Positions 9,987-20,963 are shown, counted from the first letter of the stretch. The stretch is DNA of 64,000 bases from Aradus depressus (GCA_963662175.1 OY759216.1:46517087-46581086); one strand, 5' to 3'. The notes: generated from the letters alone by a model not told the origin. Translations and numbers: made by a program.

Positions 9987-10289
9987 GACTTCCCCAACTA
10001 AGTATATAGGAGGTTATGTTTTCGGTATTGAGTATACACTGGAATTTCATGTTTTCGGACATCCAAAATTCAAAAATGAAAAACAATTTCTTTATGTTTT
10101 CTTTATATATGAATACGCTGCAAAAATTAACGGAATGCAGTTCTCCTTACTAATTCCTGGCTATTTGCCCCTTAGGAAGGTGAAACCTAAGGAAGATACT
10201 GAACTTGACGCTCTAATGACCTGCGAGACGCCATATGGCTGCTACATCCTTCCCCATATGGCTCTACTGTATGTTTTCAGCCAACAAAA
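9987..10289 (+). mobile_element. Family B head fragment plus unassigned sequence
   Basis: 9987-10095 is a B head (TGACTTCCCCAACTAAGTAT, GGAATTTCATGTTTTCGGAC, CAAAAATGAAAAACAA). The frame 9985-10323 runs through it by chance. 10096-10289 is unassigned. Confidence 0.5.
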
Positions 10290-10895
10290 AGTTGTACTTC
10301 CCCAACACGAATTAATAAATTAAGTTTTCGCTCTCCCTCTAAAACCTATTTACCCTATTGTCAAAAAATAAATAGTTGTTTTACACAGTGACTTCTGAAT
10401 CCTCATCCTACATTTCTTGTTGATATATTCATTACATGGCCAGTTATTACAGTTTTTGTGTTGAGCCCCCTTCTTTGATCCTCTCCCTCTGAAGAAGTAA
10501 TTACCGCGGAAAATTAATAGTTGTCTTCCTTATGGGGTTCTGAATACACATATAAAATTTCGTGTATATTCATTCTATCAGAAGTTTTCAAGTTCACGAG
10601 ACACAAAGACAGAGAGGCAATTTTTTTATTCATTTTTCAATTCAGGGGGTCGAAAAACAGGATATTCCGGTGAAAACTCGACATCGAAATTTTGACCGAT
10701 TACACAAAGCGGCTCACAAACAGGAAATTAAAATATCGACACCAAATTATATATGTGTGACGAAAGTTATTGTTTTTTCAGCGACATCGGCCAAAGGGAA
10801 GAAGGGGGTTAAAAACATGAAATTTCTGTGAAAACAACATCAAATTACTTACCGATTTCATAACTTCCCCTCTACTTTGTGCTGCTGAGGAAGTT
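10290..10895 (-). mobile_element. Family B element, inverted, rearranged
   Basis: Starts TTGTACTTCCCCAACACGAA. Contains monomers, a head segment with CATTTTTCAATTCAGGGGGT, and then further B head/monomer sequence up to the start palindrome ATAACTTCCCCTCTACTTTG then TGCTGCTGAGGAAG (10860-10892). The order suggests recombination between B copies. Confidence 0.65.
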
Positions 10896-11525
10896 TGTGG
10901 CTAACAAAAACTGGATAAAGAATGTTTCCATTGCTCCTTCCTTTCACTTATTAAGAAAAATATGGATTTTTTTTGTTTGAAAAATTATTGGAATTTTTTG
11001 CAGGCTAACTTTCTGGTGTTTGAAGGTATGTACACTCAACTTAACCATGAAAATCAAAGACTATAACTAATGCTACTTTCTATTATACTCATATATGTAC
11101 TGATAACCCCTTTTGGAAAATTCTCAAGATATTCTTTTAATATTCATCATGATGATTCTTCATTCTGTATTTACTCTCTTATTGTTTATTTCTTCTATAA
11201 TTTATATAAAAACTATGAAACATGAAAGTTTCCTACGATCATCACTAGGGCTGTGATTTGTATGTAATAAAAACAGCGAAATATGCACATATATATGCAA
11301 ATATATTTGGCAAAATATGCAATTAAAAACTAAAAATATGCGAAAGGCTGCAAAGGAAAAAAGTACCTATAGAATAAAATAAATACAGAAATAATAGAAA
11401 ATCTTAGACATATCATTTATAAATAGAAAATATATAAGCAAAAAAATAAAGTTAAAAATATAGTTATATAAAAAATTATTTGAACAGAGAAAAACTTAAT
11501 CGTATAAAAAAATGTTACACTAAAA
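10896..11525. other. AT-rich spacer
   Basis: No gene. Around 11275-11345 it has repeated ATATGCAAATAT/AAATATGC motifs similar to 48590-48625 and 49395-49440; the relation may be a shared AT-rich element and is not established. Confidence 0.35.
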
Positions 11526-12115
11526 ATGTCGGTGGATCACCCGCAATGTACATTCCTAAAATGAATCAATTACGTTTTCGCTCTTCATCCAAAACCAATC
11601 GACCCTTTGGGCTAAAAATCAATATTTGACTTACACAGTAGCTTCTGAATCATAATACTAAATTTTATGTAGATACATTCATTACATTGGCTGTTATTAG
11701 AGTGAGTTCATCCCCTTCCCTTTGGCCGATATGGCTGAAAATTAATAGGTGACGTCCTTGGGGGACTTTGAATTTACATATGAAATTTCGTTACAATATA
11801 TTCATTATAACGGCTGTTATTAGAGTTTCTGTATTAAACCTTCCCCTACTCCCCCCTTCTCTTTGGCCGAGATGGCTGAAAAATAGTAGATGACATCCTT
11901 GGAGGACTTTGAAGTTACATATGAAATTTCATGTCGATACATTCATTCTATCGAGAGTTAACCTGTTCACAAACATACATTTTGTTTTTAAATTTTGGAA
12001 TCAAAGGGTCGGAAAACATGAAATTCCACTGAAAAGTCCGCATTGAATTTCTGACCGATTGCATAACTTCCCTCATACCTACTTCGAATAGCCGGGCGAA
12101 GTAATATTCACAGCA
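11526..12115 (-). mobile_element. Family B element, inverted, about three monomers
   Basis: Runs from the inverted end (GTCGGTGGATCACCCGCAAT then GTACATTCCTAAAATGAATC) through three monomers (repeats of CATTCATTA, GTTATTAGAGT and TTTGGCCGAKATGGCTGAAA) to the head (GAAATTCCACTGAAAAGTCC) and start palindrome near 12066-12110. Confidence 0.8.
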
Positions 12116-12129
12116 ACTTCCAGTCAAAA

Positions 12130-12316
12130 AACCTTAAAAAATTTATTATAAAGTTTATTAATATTAATAAAGTCCTGAATTATAAAGTATATTAATATTT
12201 ATAAAATCTATTAATAAAGTCTATTATAAAGAATCATAAAATCTATTAATATTAATAAAGTCCTGAATTATAAAGTCTATTAATATTTAATATTAATAGA
12301 CTTTATAATTCAGGAA
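12130..12316. repeat. AT-rich tandem repeat with terminal perfect palindrome
   Basis: Variants of TATTAATATTAATAAAGTCC then TGAATTATAAAGT repeat from about 12155. At the right end, 12262-12286 and 12290-12314 are exact 25-bp inverted copies around a TTA loop. Confidence 0.8.
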
Positions 12317-13308
12317 GTGTGAAGATGTTTAAGGGAATGAAAGAAGACCTCAATGAATTGGAAACTTTTTGAAAATATGTCTTGACAAACGCTACTCTTG
12401 ACATACTTTGAACATAAAGTAGGAATAAGATACACGCTTTCACGTACAGACAAATTACAGTCTGGAGTAATAACAAATTGAATGTGACAATTATCTGCAG
12501 AGGTTGGTAGGTGGATGAGAGTCGTTCATGCAGGATACAGGAAACACAATTATAAGATAGAACGGCTAGGAACGAAGGAACGAGGCAAGGTATAAATATT
12601 TATAATAATATAATAAGCAATGAAAAATACATGAGAATAAAAATAATAATACTAATAAATACAAAGGATACTTTTAAAGATATTTTAAACTATTTTTTAT
12701 AATTATTCGAAAAGTATCTATACCTACCTATAGATACCTATTTTAATTAATTTTTTTTTTTTTTTTACAAATAGCTATTTACAACTGTATACAAATAAAT
12801 ACAACAAGCAAATGTGCTAATAATGAGATAATGGCAATGTCAAAATCGAGGATATTTTCTCCTTAGCTGTCAATGTGTGCGACTCCTGCACATGTAGTCA
12901 CGGTATACTCCTCCACAGGAGACAAGCAGCTGTGGGAAACGACTATCTTCTGCACAAGATACATCGGTGAAAACTTCCAAACAATGTAAAGGATTGTTAC
13001 GTGACTTCATTACACTTTTCACTCTGTTACTTATTTTCACTTTCGTTACTCTGAACAATTTCCCAGGGCCTCCTTCCTTCATTTTATTTTTTCTTAATCA
13101 CCTTCTTAATTGGCCAATAGTTTCTTGGTTTTTTTTTTCTCATTTTTTTGTATTTTCTCAGAACTCTTTTTAAAACCGTGTTTATTAAGCATTCATTTCA
13201 ACAGAGAAATTATATCACAGAAAAAATGTTGTGAAATTCCTTCTTTCAAAATTTTGTGAAAACAATTATAGTCTGAAAAACCGATTTGGTCACTATTTAT
13301 ATTAGCAT
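12317..13308. other. Unassigned AT-rich spacer
   Basis: No gene supported. Contains T-tracts (12750-12768, 13130-13150) and overlapping short frames around 12870-13173 on both strands with no domain resemblance. Confidence 0.4.
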
Positions 13309-13577
13309 TGCATGAGTGGTATGCGTGCTTGCCTTCTGAACTCAAGATCTTGGGTTCGAAACCCGGCTGAGGTCCTTAGTTTATTTTATCTGGGAGGTAA
13401 AATAAACTTAAGCTATGGTCCCGAGCCTGTACGATATCAGGTACTCGTTAAAGACCCTTGCCCTTAGGTGAATAAAGATTTAGGCTAGGCAAAATTTAGG
13501 ATTCGGAAAGACCGCTCTGGTAGTAGGCGATATGACCTCGTAGTTAAAGCCCGGGCATGAGTCATAATAACTAACTA
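13309..13577 (+). mobile_element. tRNA-derived SINE with internal deletions
   Basis: The head starts inside the A box (GAGTGGTATGCGTGCTTGCC) and the B box GGGTTCGAAACCC is exact (about 13353-13365). The CGCCGTCCTTCGGATGGGAC segment is lost, as is the CTCATGTCCACCAGAG segment. It ends GAGTCATAATAACTAACTAG, an AACTA-type tail rather than AACCT. Confidence 0.85.
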
Positions 13578-13608
13578 GCCAACTTTTAGCATTGAAATGT
13601 TGTAAATG

Positions 13609-14020
13609 TAATCGTGCAAAATCCGAGATCGAGTTTTCAATGGAATTTCACGTTTCGAGGTCCCCTGGAATTGTTTTGACCATGTTCATTTATATGATTG
13701 GAACCTTTGTGAGCGATCTAACTCAGCAAGAATTGTACCAATGAACTTAAAATTTGAAATGAAGATGTCGCATGTACTAACTTAGATCTGATTAGATTTT
13801 GAACGAAATCAGACGAAAATTTGGACCACTTTACTTCGGAGCTTAAGCATATTTTTCAAGGTACCGCTTATATTTTTGAGTCAATCAAAATCTTTTTTAA
13901 ATGAAAGTTGTAGTGAAAACTGAAAGGTACATTTTATATTAAATACGATTTTTCGAAAACCGTCTTAAAATTTACCAAAACCACTATTTTTTAGACGTTT
14001 ACATAATTTACGCTAAAACA
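13609..14020 (+). mobile_element. Family C element
   Basis: The head GTAATCGTGCAAAATCCGAG then ATCGAGTTTTCAATGGAATT resembles the family B head. The body differs: TGTTTTGACCAT, AATGAACTTAAAATTTGAAA, TCTGATTAGATTTTG, AAATCAGACGAAAATTTGGA, TCAAGGTACCGCTTATATTT, TTTTCGAAAACCG. Other copies: 17635-18100 (+), 20510-20900 (-), 31895-32295 (-), 53490-53822 (-). No coding capacity. Confidence 0.7.
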
Positions 14021-14399
14021 ATTAGTTCAGTCGAAAAATTGGTCTTTACGAAAGTAAGGTCAGTTTGAAATGAATTTGAGCGTAGGGGGGAGTGATATGT
14101 AAAAACGTGGTTGGTTTAAGAAATGATAATAAATTGATCGCTAGCCACACTTTATAATTATTGCCTTATATTCACCGTCAACATTAGGATTATTATTTGT
14201 CAGTTAGTTTGGGTTGATCTTATTTTTGAGTGTCAAAATAATTGCATAAAACAGGTTTTAGGAAGTTTTTTTTTTACCAATCTTTGTGGATTCTCAAGCA
14301 GTCGCACAGAAGGTCACAAGTCAATCAAATCTCTTACGAATGTTTCTATGATTAGTGTTTTGTTGAAATTTTAATAATATTTCTTACTAATCATAGTAA
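14021..14399. other. Unassigned spacer
   Basis: No gene or clear repeat. Confidence 0.4.
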
Positions 14400-14700
14400 A
14401 TGTGTAAATGTCTTACTAATTGCGCTTTGACAATTGGCTATAGCCATATTTTGCATACATGAGGTCTTTGTCCTCAGATAAAATGCAATTGCATGGACTC
14501 TTCATAATTTTCACTGCAAAGTAAGTTTCCGTTAATCCTGATTTTAATGCAACATTGCAAGTGGACGTGTGTTCTTTGTGCCGTACCCAGAGTATTTCAG
14601 ATAAAAAAAACACTAATATTGTGGGAATCGAACCCCTGACCAATTGATTATCGTTTATTAGTTACTTGAATCGTTACCTTCATGGTGAAATTTTGTCAGC
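14400..14700 (-). mobile_element. Possible second SINE family
   Basis: Minus-strand sequence GGGGTTCGATTCCC (about 14620-14634) is a good pol III B box, and upstream AACTAATAAACGATAATCAA may be a decayed A-box region. It is followed by a body with CTCTGGGTACGGCACAAAGA, a form common in insect SINE bodies. There is only one copy in the window and no clear tail or target duplication, so the call is tentative. Confidence 0.35.
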
Positions 14701-14810
14701 GTCCAACTATTCGTGGAAGCAAATAAATACCTTTGTGGTTGGGTATAGCCACGTACAACATGTTATTTTACAATTATTAATATATCTCTTTATAAATAAA
14801 ATAATATAAT

Positions 14811-15033
14811 AGTTATTATGACTCATGCCCGGGCTTTAACTACAAGATTGCCTACTACCAAAGCGCTCTTTGTCGCTCAGGTGGACATGGGCCAGACTCT
14901 ACTTTGGGAGTCCTAAATTTTGCCTACCCAGTTCTATGCACTTAGGGTAGGGGCCTTTAGCGAGTACTCGACATCGCGTAGGCATGGGATCATCGCTTAA
15001 CGTCCCATCCAAAGGAAGGCGTGCTCAAGGTTA
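14811..15033 (-). mobile_element. tRNA-derived SINE, 5'-truncated
   Basis: Tail and body only. The tail AGTTATTATGACTCATGCCC (plus-strand view) starts at 14811 and the copy breaks at GGCGTGCTCAAGG (about 15030) before the tRNA-like head. 5' truncation is expected of LINE-type insertion. Confidence 0.85.
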
Positions 15034-15850
15034 TATGTACTATATATAATCATCTTTATAAATGAGACTATAAGAAGCGGTTAAACAAAGCCCATACGAG
15101 TGGGTTTTGTTTCCGTCATCACGGGAAAATGGCTGAACATTTTCACCCTAAATTCTTATTTTGAAACTATTCAGGAATTTATTTCTAGTATACATAATAT
15201 GATCATGTTATTTCAAAATCACTGAATATCTGGAGCTTACTTGGAGACATAAAAAGTTCATGTTTTCTGAGTTACTTTTGATCTTATGTGAAAAAAGTTT
15301 AACTCAGGTTGTAAAATACAAATATAGTATGACCTCTCACAGATTTTATTAATTTATTTTATGCTAGCCGGCATTTGAGGTTGACCTCATCATCAGGCAT
15401 TCTGATAAAACATTCAAAAAAATATAAAAATTCTAAAAAAAAAAATGAATAAATTAAATAAAACACCAATGAATATAAAATACAAAAACTATAAAAAAAT
15501 TAACAATTTAAAATTTTATGGATGGGGACAGATACATTATTCCTGTTCTCCTGAGTCACAACACCTGATATTTTTATTTTACAACCTGTGCAATCAACTT
15601 CTTTAATGCCCTTCCCCACATCTTGAAAGTAATAGATGCAACAAAAAAAATTCATTTACAAATTTTCATATTAAAGGGAGTGAGCACTCCACTATTCGGA
15701 AACAAAAATTGTTGTACCTTATTACAAAAATCATGTTTTATTTAAAAGTTTTATAATTAATGAACCTTTAGCTGACATAATATAACACAAAGTTACTCCC
15801 TGGCAACGCCTGGTAACCCAATGATTTTTGTTATTATAATTAAAAGTATA
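15034..15850. other. Spacer with a retroelement-type hairpin
   Basis: Mostly unassigned AT-rich sequence. Read on the minus strand, 15371-15396 gives CTGATGAT, then GAGGT/ACCTC hairpin arms, then AAATGCCGGC, the same layout as the hairpins at 2356 and 37640 but without an intact GAAA core. Confidence 0.4.
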
Positions 15851-15851
15851 G

Positions 15852-15938
15852 TTAGCTGTTGGACTCATGCCATGGCTTTAAGTACGAGGTCATATCGCCT
15901 ACTACTAGAGAGGTCTTTCGTCGCTCTGGTGAACATGT
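15852..15938 (-). mobile_element. SINE 3'-end fragment fused to family B
   Basis: GACTCATGCCATGGCTTTAA ... GTCTTTCGTCGCTCTGGTGA then ACATG is the SINE 3' end. It switches directly at about 15938 into B sequence (GAATCCAAAAATGAAAAAAA). Confidence 0.75.
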
Positions 15939-16278
15939 TGAATCCAAAAATGAAAAAAAACGTTCCTGTTTAGCTGTTTGTGTCTGTGAACACGGTAATT
16001 GCCGATATATTGTGTGTATTGACACAAAATTGAATACGAGTACCCAGAACACCTTCTAATTTTTCGCAGAGTCGGCCAGAGGGGGGGGGGGGGGGGTTAT
16101 CAAATCAAAAACTCCAATAACTGCCATTATAATGAATGTATCGGCAGAAAATTTAGTATGAGAATCAAGAAGCTCTCATGTAAGTCAATTATTGATTTTT
16201 AGTCTAAACGGTCGATTGGTTTTGAAGGGAGAGCGAAAACGTAATTGATTAATTCGCCGTGGCGAAGTACATTCAATT
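15938..16278 (+). mobile_element. Family B fragment
   Basis: Lacks the head; has CTGTTTGTGTCTGTGAACAC, a long G run (16081-16097), monomer sequence (GCCATTATAATGAATGTATC), GGGAGAGCGAAAACGTAATT and the end block to GGCGAAGTACATTC. Confidence 0.7.
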
Positions 16279-16713
16279 CAATGGCGTAGCTACCGCTGTA
16301 GCAGTTATAGTAACGATACAGGGCCGCCGAGCTAGAGGGCCCCAACACGTGTAAGCAAAAAATCTTAAAATATTTCCATAGTCATATTGATAAAAGCCAA
16401 GCCCTAATGATTAAATAATAAAACACTCCTCCGCAGCTCTATATTATTCCGTCTCGGGAAAGTACCATATAGGACAGTCAATATGCTTTTGAAAACCCCC
16501 AAAATTCACACTGAGTTGTAATCTTTTTACAAAAAAAACCGTCTGGATGATATAATAAATACGTTCGCCGAAAAAAAGGCATGAAAAGTGTCAATTTAAG
16601 AACTAGTGAGAAGACGTAGGACAAGTAAGAAGAGTTTTATTGTTTATTTTCCGGAAAAGGGCCCCCAAGAAAATTTGATACGGGGACCACTTAGGGCTAG
16701 CTACGCCATTGAT
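16279..16713. mobile_element. hAT-like MITE
   Basis: The left end CAATGGCGTAGCTACCGCTG (16281 on) and right end ...GGGCTAGCTACGCCATTG (to 16709) are inverted copies over about 15 bp, enclosing about 430 bp with no coding capacity. The GGCGTAGCTA-type end resembles the hAT-type element at 27246-27744. It sits next to a B end (GAAGTACATT). No clear 8-bp duplication was found, so the family assignment is provisional. Confidence 0.5.
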
Positions 16714-17059
16714 TTGTTTGAGTTACATATTACTAAAAAAATCTTATAAGTTCTACCTAAGTATATTTTTATTGTTTTTCTACTTAAGTATTTTTTTATT
16801 GTTTTTTTTACCTAAGTACATTTTTATTGTTTAAGTATATAATGTTTCCTCGAAACTGATTACGTTCATCAAATATTGAACTATTAATAATAGTTCTCTT
16901 ATGTATTAAAAGTTTTTTTCACCTGAAATAGAAAGAGTTACACATAGAAAAATTCTTGTACTAGGCGTCTTGTTCAGGAATAATATGGTTCAATTGGAAA
17001 ACACGAGTCAGGTCTTTGACCATCTCCAAGGTCTCTTCGACCTTGTTCAACTCCATTTT
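16714..17059. other. Spacer with diverged T-rich tandem
   Basis: TACCTAAGTA(T/C)ATTTTTATTGTTT is repeated about three times at 16755-16840. No gene. Confidence 0.5.
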
Positions 17060-17345
17060 TTTTTCTAATGGACATTAATGTCCCCAGTTATAGTATAGAG
17101 AAAATTGTGCAATCTGTCAGAAATTATATCTTGAGTTTTCAACGGAAATTCATGTTTTCCGACCCCCTAATTCCAAAAATGAAAAATAAAAATTCCTCTT
17201 CGTTTATGTATCCATATGATCATGATAAATTCCGATATAATGAATGTATCGAAATGGAATTTTCTATGTGACGCCACCTATTTTCAGCCAAAGCGGCCAA
17301 AGGAAGGAGGGGGGGGGGGTCAGAGCAGGGGGACGTATCAACATG
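17060..17345 (+). mobile_element. Family B fragment
   Basis: Head TGTCCCCAGTTATAGTATAG, TTGAGTTTTCAACGGAAATT, CATGTTTTCCGACCCCCTAA, CAAAAATGAAAAATAAAAAT, then ATATAATGAATGTATCGAAA and a G-rich block. The end is missing. Confidence 0.7.
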
Positions 17346-17634
17346 AAATTTAATATGATAATAGAGAAGTCCTAATTAAGACACCTATCACAGATCTTAG
17401 AGACAAGATTTCCCAGTTGGATATCGAAAAAAAGATAGTTTGTCGTGTACTTGTGTATTTTCTATTTCCCCGGTTTGCTACTTAACCTTTCTAACCACTT
17501 AACCAGTATCGACCAGTTTGTGGCAATAATAATTTCTCATGATGTACCTATTCTCTCCGCGATTTCTAAATTATTTTTGTGTCTTGACATTGTTTTTCTT
17601 ACATTATTATTATTAATTTTATATTTACATTTTT

Positions 17635-18100
17635 ACAATTGTAATCGAGCGAAAATCCGAGATCGAGGTTTCAACAAATTTTCACGTTTCAAGGTACCCT
17701 GAATATGTTTTGACCATTTTCGCGATGATGTCTGTCTGTGCGTGTGTATATGTGATTGAAAAGTTGTGAGCTCTCTACCGCAAAAAAGATTGTAGCTATG
17801 AACTTGAAATTTGAAATGAAAGGGTTACATGTTTTAAATTAGGTCTGATTAGATTTTGGCTTAAATCAAACGAAAATTGAGACCACTTTCCTCCGAGACC
17901 TAACTACATTTTACAAGATACAGGTTATGTTTATGACCTAAACAAAAATCTTTTCGATCAATAGTTGTAGAGAATACTAAAATACATAATTTATATGAAA
18001 TACTAATTTTTACAGTAGTGCGGTTTTCGAGATACATGCCGGAAACCATCTTGAGATGTAGTTTTGAATCGAAAAATTGATTCTTACCAAAAATTTTTAT
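17635..18100 (+). mobile_element. Family C element
   Basis: AATTGTAATCGAGCGAAAAT then CCGAGATCGAGGTTTCAAC starts the copy. It keeps GATGATGTCTGTCTGTGCGT, AACTTGAAATTTGAAATGAA, AGGTCTGATTAGATTTTGGC, GCGGTTTTCGAGATACATGC. The upstream frame 17445-17702 has no recognisable domain. Confidence 0.7.
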
Positions 18101-18269
18101 ATTATACTTTTACATATTTTATTTACTATCAATTTTTTAAATAAAAGTAAATCAATTTATCGGACAGATCGATACTCTGCTTGCCATTATCTATTTTCTT
18201 TCGATACTTATCCTATACAGAATCTGTGTTGAAAAAAGACAATGTCTGTAAAATGTTTCTTACTCGTTT
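18101..18269. other. Unassigned spacer
   Basis: AT-rich, no feature recognised. Confidence 0.35.
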
Positions 18270-18380
18270 ATGGAGCTAGAGAGAGAAGATGACGGGTTCG
18301 AATCGCGACTGAGGCCCTTAGATTTTTTTTATCGGGGAGGTGAAAACCCTTGAGCGTCTTTTGGGTAGGACGTTAAGCCC
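18270..18380 (+). mobile_element. SINE head fragment
   Basis: CGGGTTCGAATCGCGACTGA then GGCCCTTAGA carries a B box and early body, followed by GGGGAGGTGAAAACCCTTGA and GGACGTTAAGC. The later body is replaced by unrelated sequence from about 18380. Confidence 0.7.
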
Positions 18381-19220
18381 TGCCAACGGCATGAGCAAGA
18401 ATAACTGTCCTGTCTACGAATACTGGCCTGACTATTCGCTTTGGTGAGGCCAGTTAACTGAAGCATCTACTTGTGTACCAGATATAGATAGGAGAGCCAG
18501 CAGAGCTGGATCTCATGTTTATAGTGACCTGGCCGGTCAGGATTAGTCACGGCTAGACAATTGTTTGTTAACCCAGCTCTTGGGGCTATCTTGGTTATTC
18601 TTCGTCTAATTAAACTCCTTTTGTGAGAACGGCTAGTTGTCTCAACCCCTGCCTTGGGGCCACGGCAGAAGGCCATCCTGGCTTCATCAGTCGACTCTCC
18701 AGAGGCTCCTTATTAAAAAAGTCAATTGGAAGTGGAAGTTTACATGAATGAGGGGGCAAATCGTGCTTCTGTAGTCAAGGATTTTAGTTCTCTTACTCTG
18801 CTGAAATTTATCGGCTTTCTCAAATGAAAATAAATTTCCTTGAAAAATATTTATTGAAAAGTTTAAAAAAATAATAAAATTAGTGTAATTTGGCCATAAC
18901 TGAACTTTATTATACCAAATACTTTCTTACAGATCACTCTCCATAATATGGTGCATGCAACATGTGCCATGCTAAATATCCTCCCGCCCGTTCAGCTGCC
19001 TTCCTTCTTGTCCGACTCGGATTTATAGGATTGTTTTACTTACAGGGTAAAAAGAAAAACAGATCTTGGACGACGTTTGAGAGGATTTGAGAGTTATTTC
19101 TAGAAGTTGTATCAAATTCGCATTATAATTATTAGGTATAAAATACGACAGTAATTTATTATGTCCAACGTGGGACTGGAAAAATTAAAATCTTCCTGCA
19201 GGAAGAAAAAATAAAAAAAA
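18381..19220. other. Unassigned region with one dispersed repeat
   Basis: 18381-18720 is more GC-rich than its surroundings and may be part of an unrecognised element; no domain was recognised in its minus-strand frame 18467-18676. About 18885-18950 (TTTGGCCATAACTGAACTTT ... CTTACAGATCACTCTC) matches 41900-41970 and so is a dispersed repeat. Confidence 0.4.
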
Positions 19221-19339
19221 TGCCAACAGCACGCGGTTTTCCCAGGCGGTCACCCATCCAAGTACTAACCACGCCCGATGTTGCTTAACTTCGGTGATCG
19301 GACGAGAACCGGTGTGTTCAACGTGGTATGGCCGTTGGC
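19221..19339 (-). rRNA. 5S ribosomal RNA gene
   Basis: The minus strand gives a 119-nt RNA beginning GCCAACGGCCATACCACG, with the conserved metazoan 5S segments CCGGTTCTCGTCCGATCACC, GAAGTTAAGCAACATCGGGC (internal promoter A box region), TGGTTAGTACTTGGATGGGT and GACCGCCTGGGAAAACCGCG (C box), ending GCTGTTGGC so that the 5' and 3' ends pair as helix I. Immediately downstream (minus strand) is a run of eight T, a pol III terminator. No obvious damage is seen, so it could be transcribed; as a single copy it may equally be a recently dispersed 5S gene outside the main array. It supplies the small RNA of the large ribosomal subunit if functional. Confidence 0.93.
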
Positions 19340-19396
19340 GGGAACTGAAGTCAATCTTCTAGTTGTTCAGCATACGAGTAAAATAAAATTCGAATA

Positions 19397-20109
19397 CAGT
19401 AGAATCCCGATAATTCGTATGGTCAAGGGACTGACGGTTTGGTACGAATTATCGGGATAACCAATTATCGGGAGTACAAAATATCAAAAATTAAAATATG
19501 CAAATATGCATGTATTAAGAAGGATGTACAATGTGGTAAGAATAAAAACTATACAATAAACACTGCTTTATACTAAACTATACAATAAACAATACCTGCA
19601 ATAAAAAATATGTACATATGTTCTAGATTAAATAAACACCAATCAAACATTTGTTCGGAAACATGTTAGACAAGATCAATAAAATTGCTAAAACTTTCCC
19701 CCTCTCCTCATTTCCTTTCAGTGAAAAGTGAAAAGAGTGCGAATTACATGAGATAAAAAATGAGATTTCATAGAAAACTTGTCTCTCTCACTCGCTCTCC
19801 CCTTTGGTTCTGTAGGAATCAAGTGATTTCCTAGAAAACATTTATCTCGCACTCATTCTGCTCTCTCGTCTCTCACTGTCCTCTCTCCCCCTCTTGAAAA
19901 CAGTACGAATTAACGAGGTTTTTAAGCTGGAAATATGAATTATAAGACGTTTTAAGTGACCTCGAGCATAAAAATAATACGAATTACCGAGGGGTCCGAA
20001 ATGCATTGTTTTTATACCACTTATCGGGATTTTCTCTGGGGACCGGCAAATTTGTACGAATTAGCCGGAAATACGAATAATCGGGATACGAAATATCGGG
20101 ATTCCACTG
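19397..20109. mobile_element. pogo/Tigger-type MITE with TA duplication
   Basis: The left end CAGTAGAATCCCGATAATTC and right end, read inverted, CAGTGGAATCCCGATATTTC are matching terminal inverted repeats of about 25 bp, flanked by TA at 19395-19396 and 20110-20111. CAGT-starting ends with TA target duplication fit the pogo/Tigger branch of Tc1/mariner. The 713-bp interior has several further copies of CGAATTATCGGGA but no transposase, so it is non-autonomous. It starts 57 bp from the 5S gene. Confidence 0.85.
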
Positions 20110-20509
20110 TACTGCCGTGAGGAGATTCTCCATTTAATTAACTTTTTTATTAAGCAGCGTACGCGCTGTTCCGGACAAATTTTAATATTTATGTTAATTA
20201 TAATTAACTCTCCATATTATGAAAGTAATGTGTTGGTGCTATCGATCTCTCTTGTTTCATTCTACAACCTAATTGTGAGAATGCATTCCTTATAGCGAAT
20301 AATGCCGTTATGAAATTCATTGAGGGGGAAGGGGAGGAGACAGATCTGTAGAAAAGTGGTTGGTATAAGTCGTCTTATGGATACATAACATATATTTTAT
20401 TTTGTAATCCTTTTGAAGAAAAAAACTATCAATAATAGAGATTGTCATGCGTTACAATTTAAAATAGAGTAATATTTCCCTTAGAAAATTGTTCATTCTT
20501 CGGGACGCT
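20110..20509. other. Unassigned spacer
   Basis: Nothing recognised. Confidence 0.35.
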
Positions 20510-20900
20510 ATAAAGAAACATTTTTTATAAGAACTAGTTTTTCAATCAGATTGACCGTTTTTGCGTAAATTGAGAAAACGTCTAAAAAAGTAAGGTTTCG
20601 GAAAGTATATCGCATTATGTCATGTTTTAACATTATTCAGCATATCGCAAACATGCGACCTTTTGGAAATGTTTTTAAGTTCTTGTCTAGAACTTCTATA
20701 CACATTTTTGATTAGGTCATAAAGATAAGCGGTATCTTGGAAAATGTATTTAAACCCCCCTGGTCTTGGGCCAGTCTATTCAGACTTCATTTCGAATTCA
20801 ATTTTCATCTACATTTCGAATTTGAAGTTCATTGCTACAATAGTTTCTGTGTTAGAGCGCTCACCAAGTTCATATCACAACTCACACAAAGCATATCAAA
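20510..20900 (-). mobile_element. Family C element, inverted
   Basis: The inverse of the C body: CATATCGCAAACATGCGACC, TTGATTAGGTCATAAAGATA, AGCGGTATCTTGGAAAATGT, TTCGAATTTGAAGTTCATTG, TTAGAGCGCTCACCAAGTTC. The overlapping frames at 20737-20994 are chance frames through it. The head is missing. Confidence 0.6.
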
Positions 20901-20963
20901 GGAAGTTGAGATTCTGTCGTGTAAATCAAAACTCAGAATGTTGTCTGGTAAAGTACCTCTCTT

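Noticed and set aside
10562..10831. 89-codon frame inside family B
   Set aside because: Reads through B head and monomer sequence; other B copies have stops in this frame.
14605..14700. tRNA gene on the minus strand
   Set aside because: Only a B-box-like GGTTCGATTCCC is convincing; the D arm and acceptor stem do not fold. Listed only as a possible SINE.
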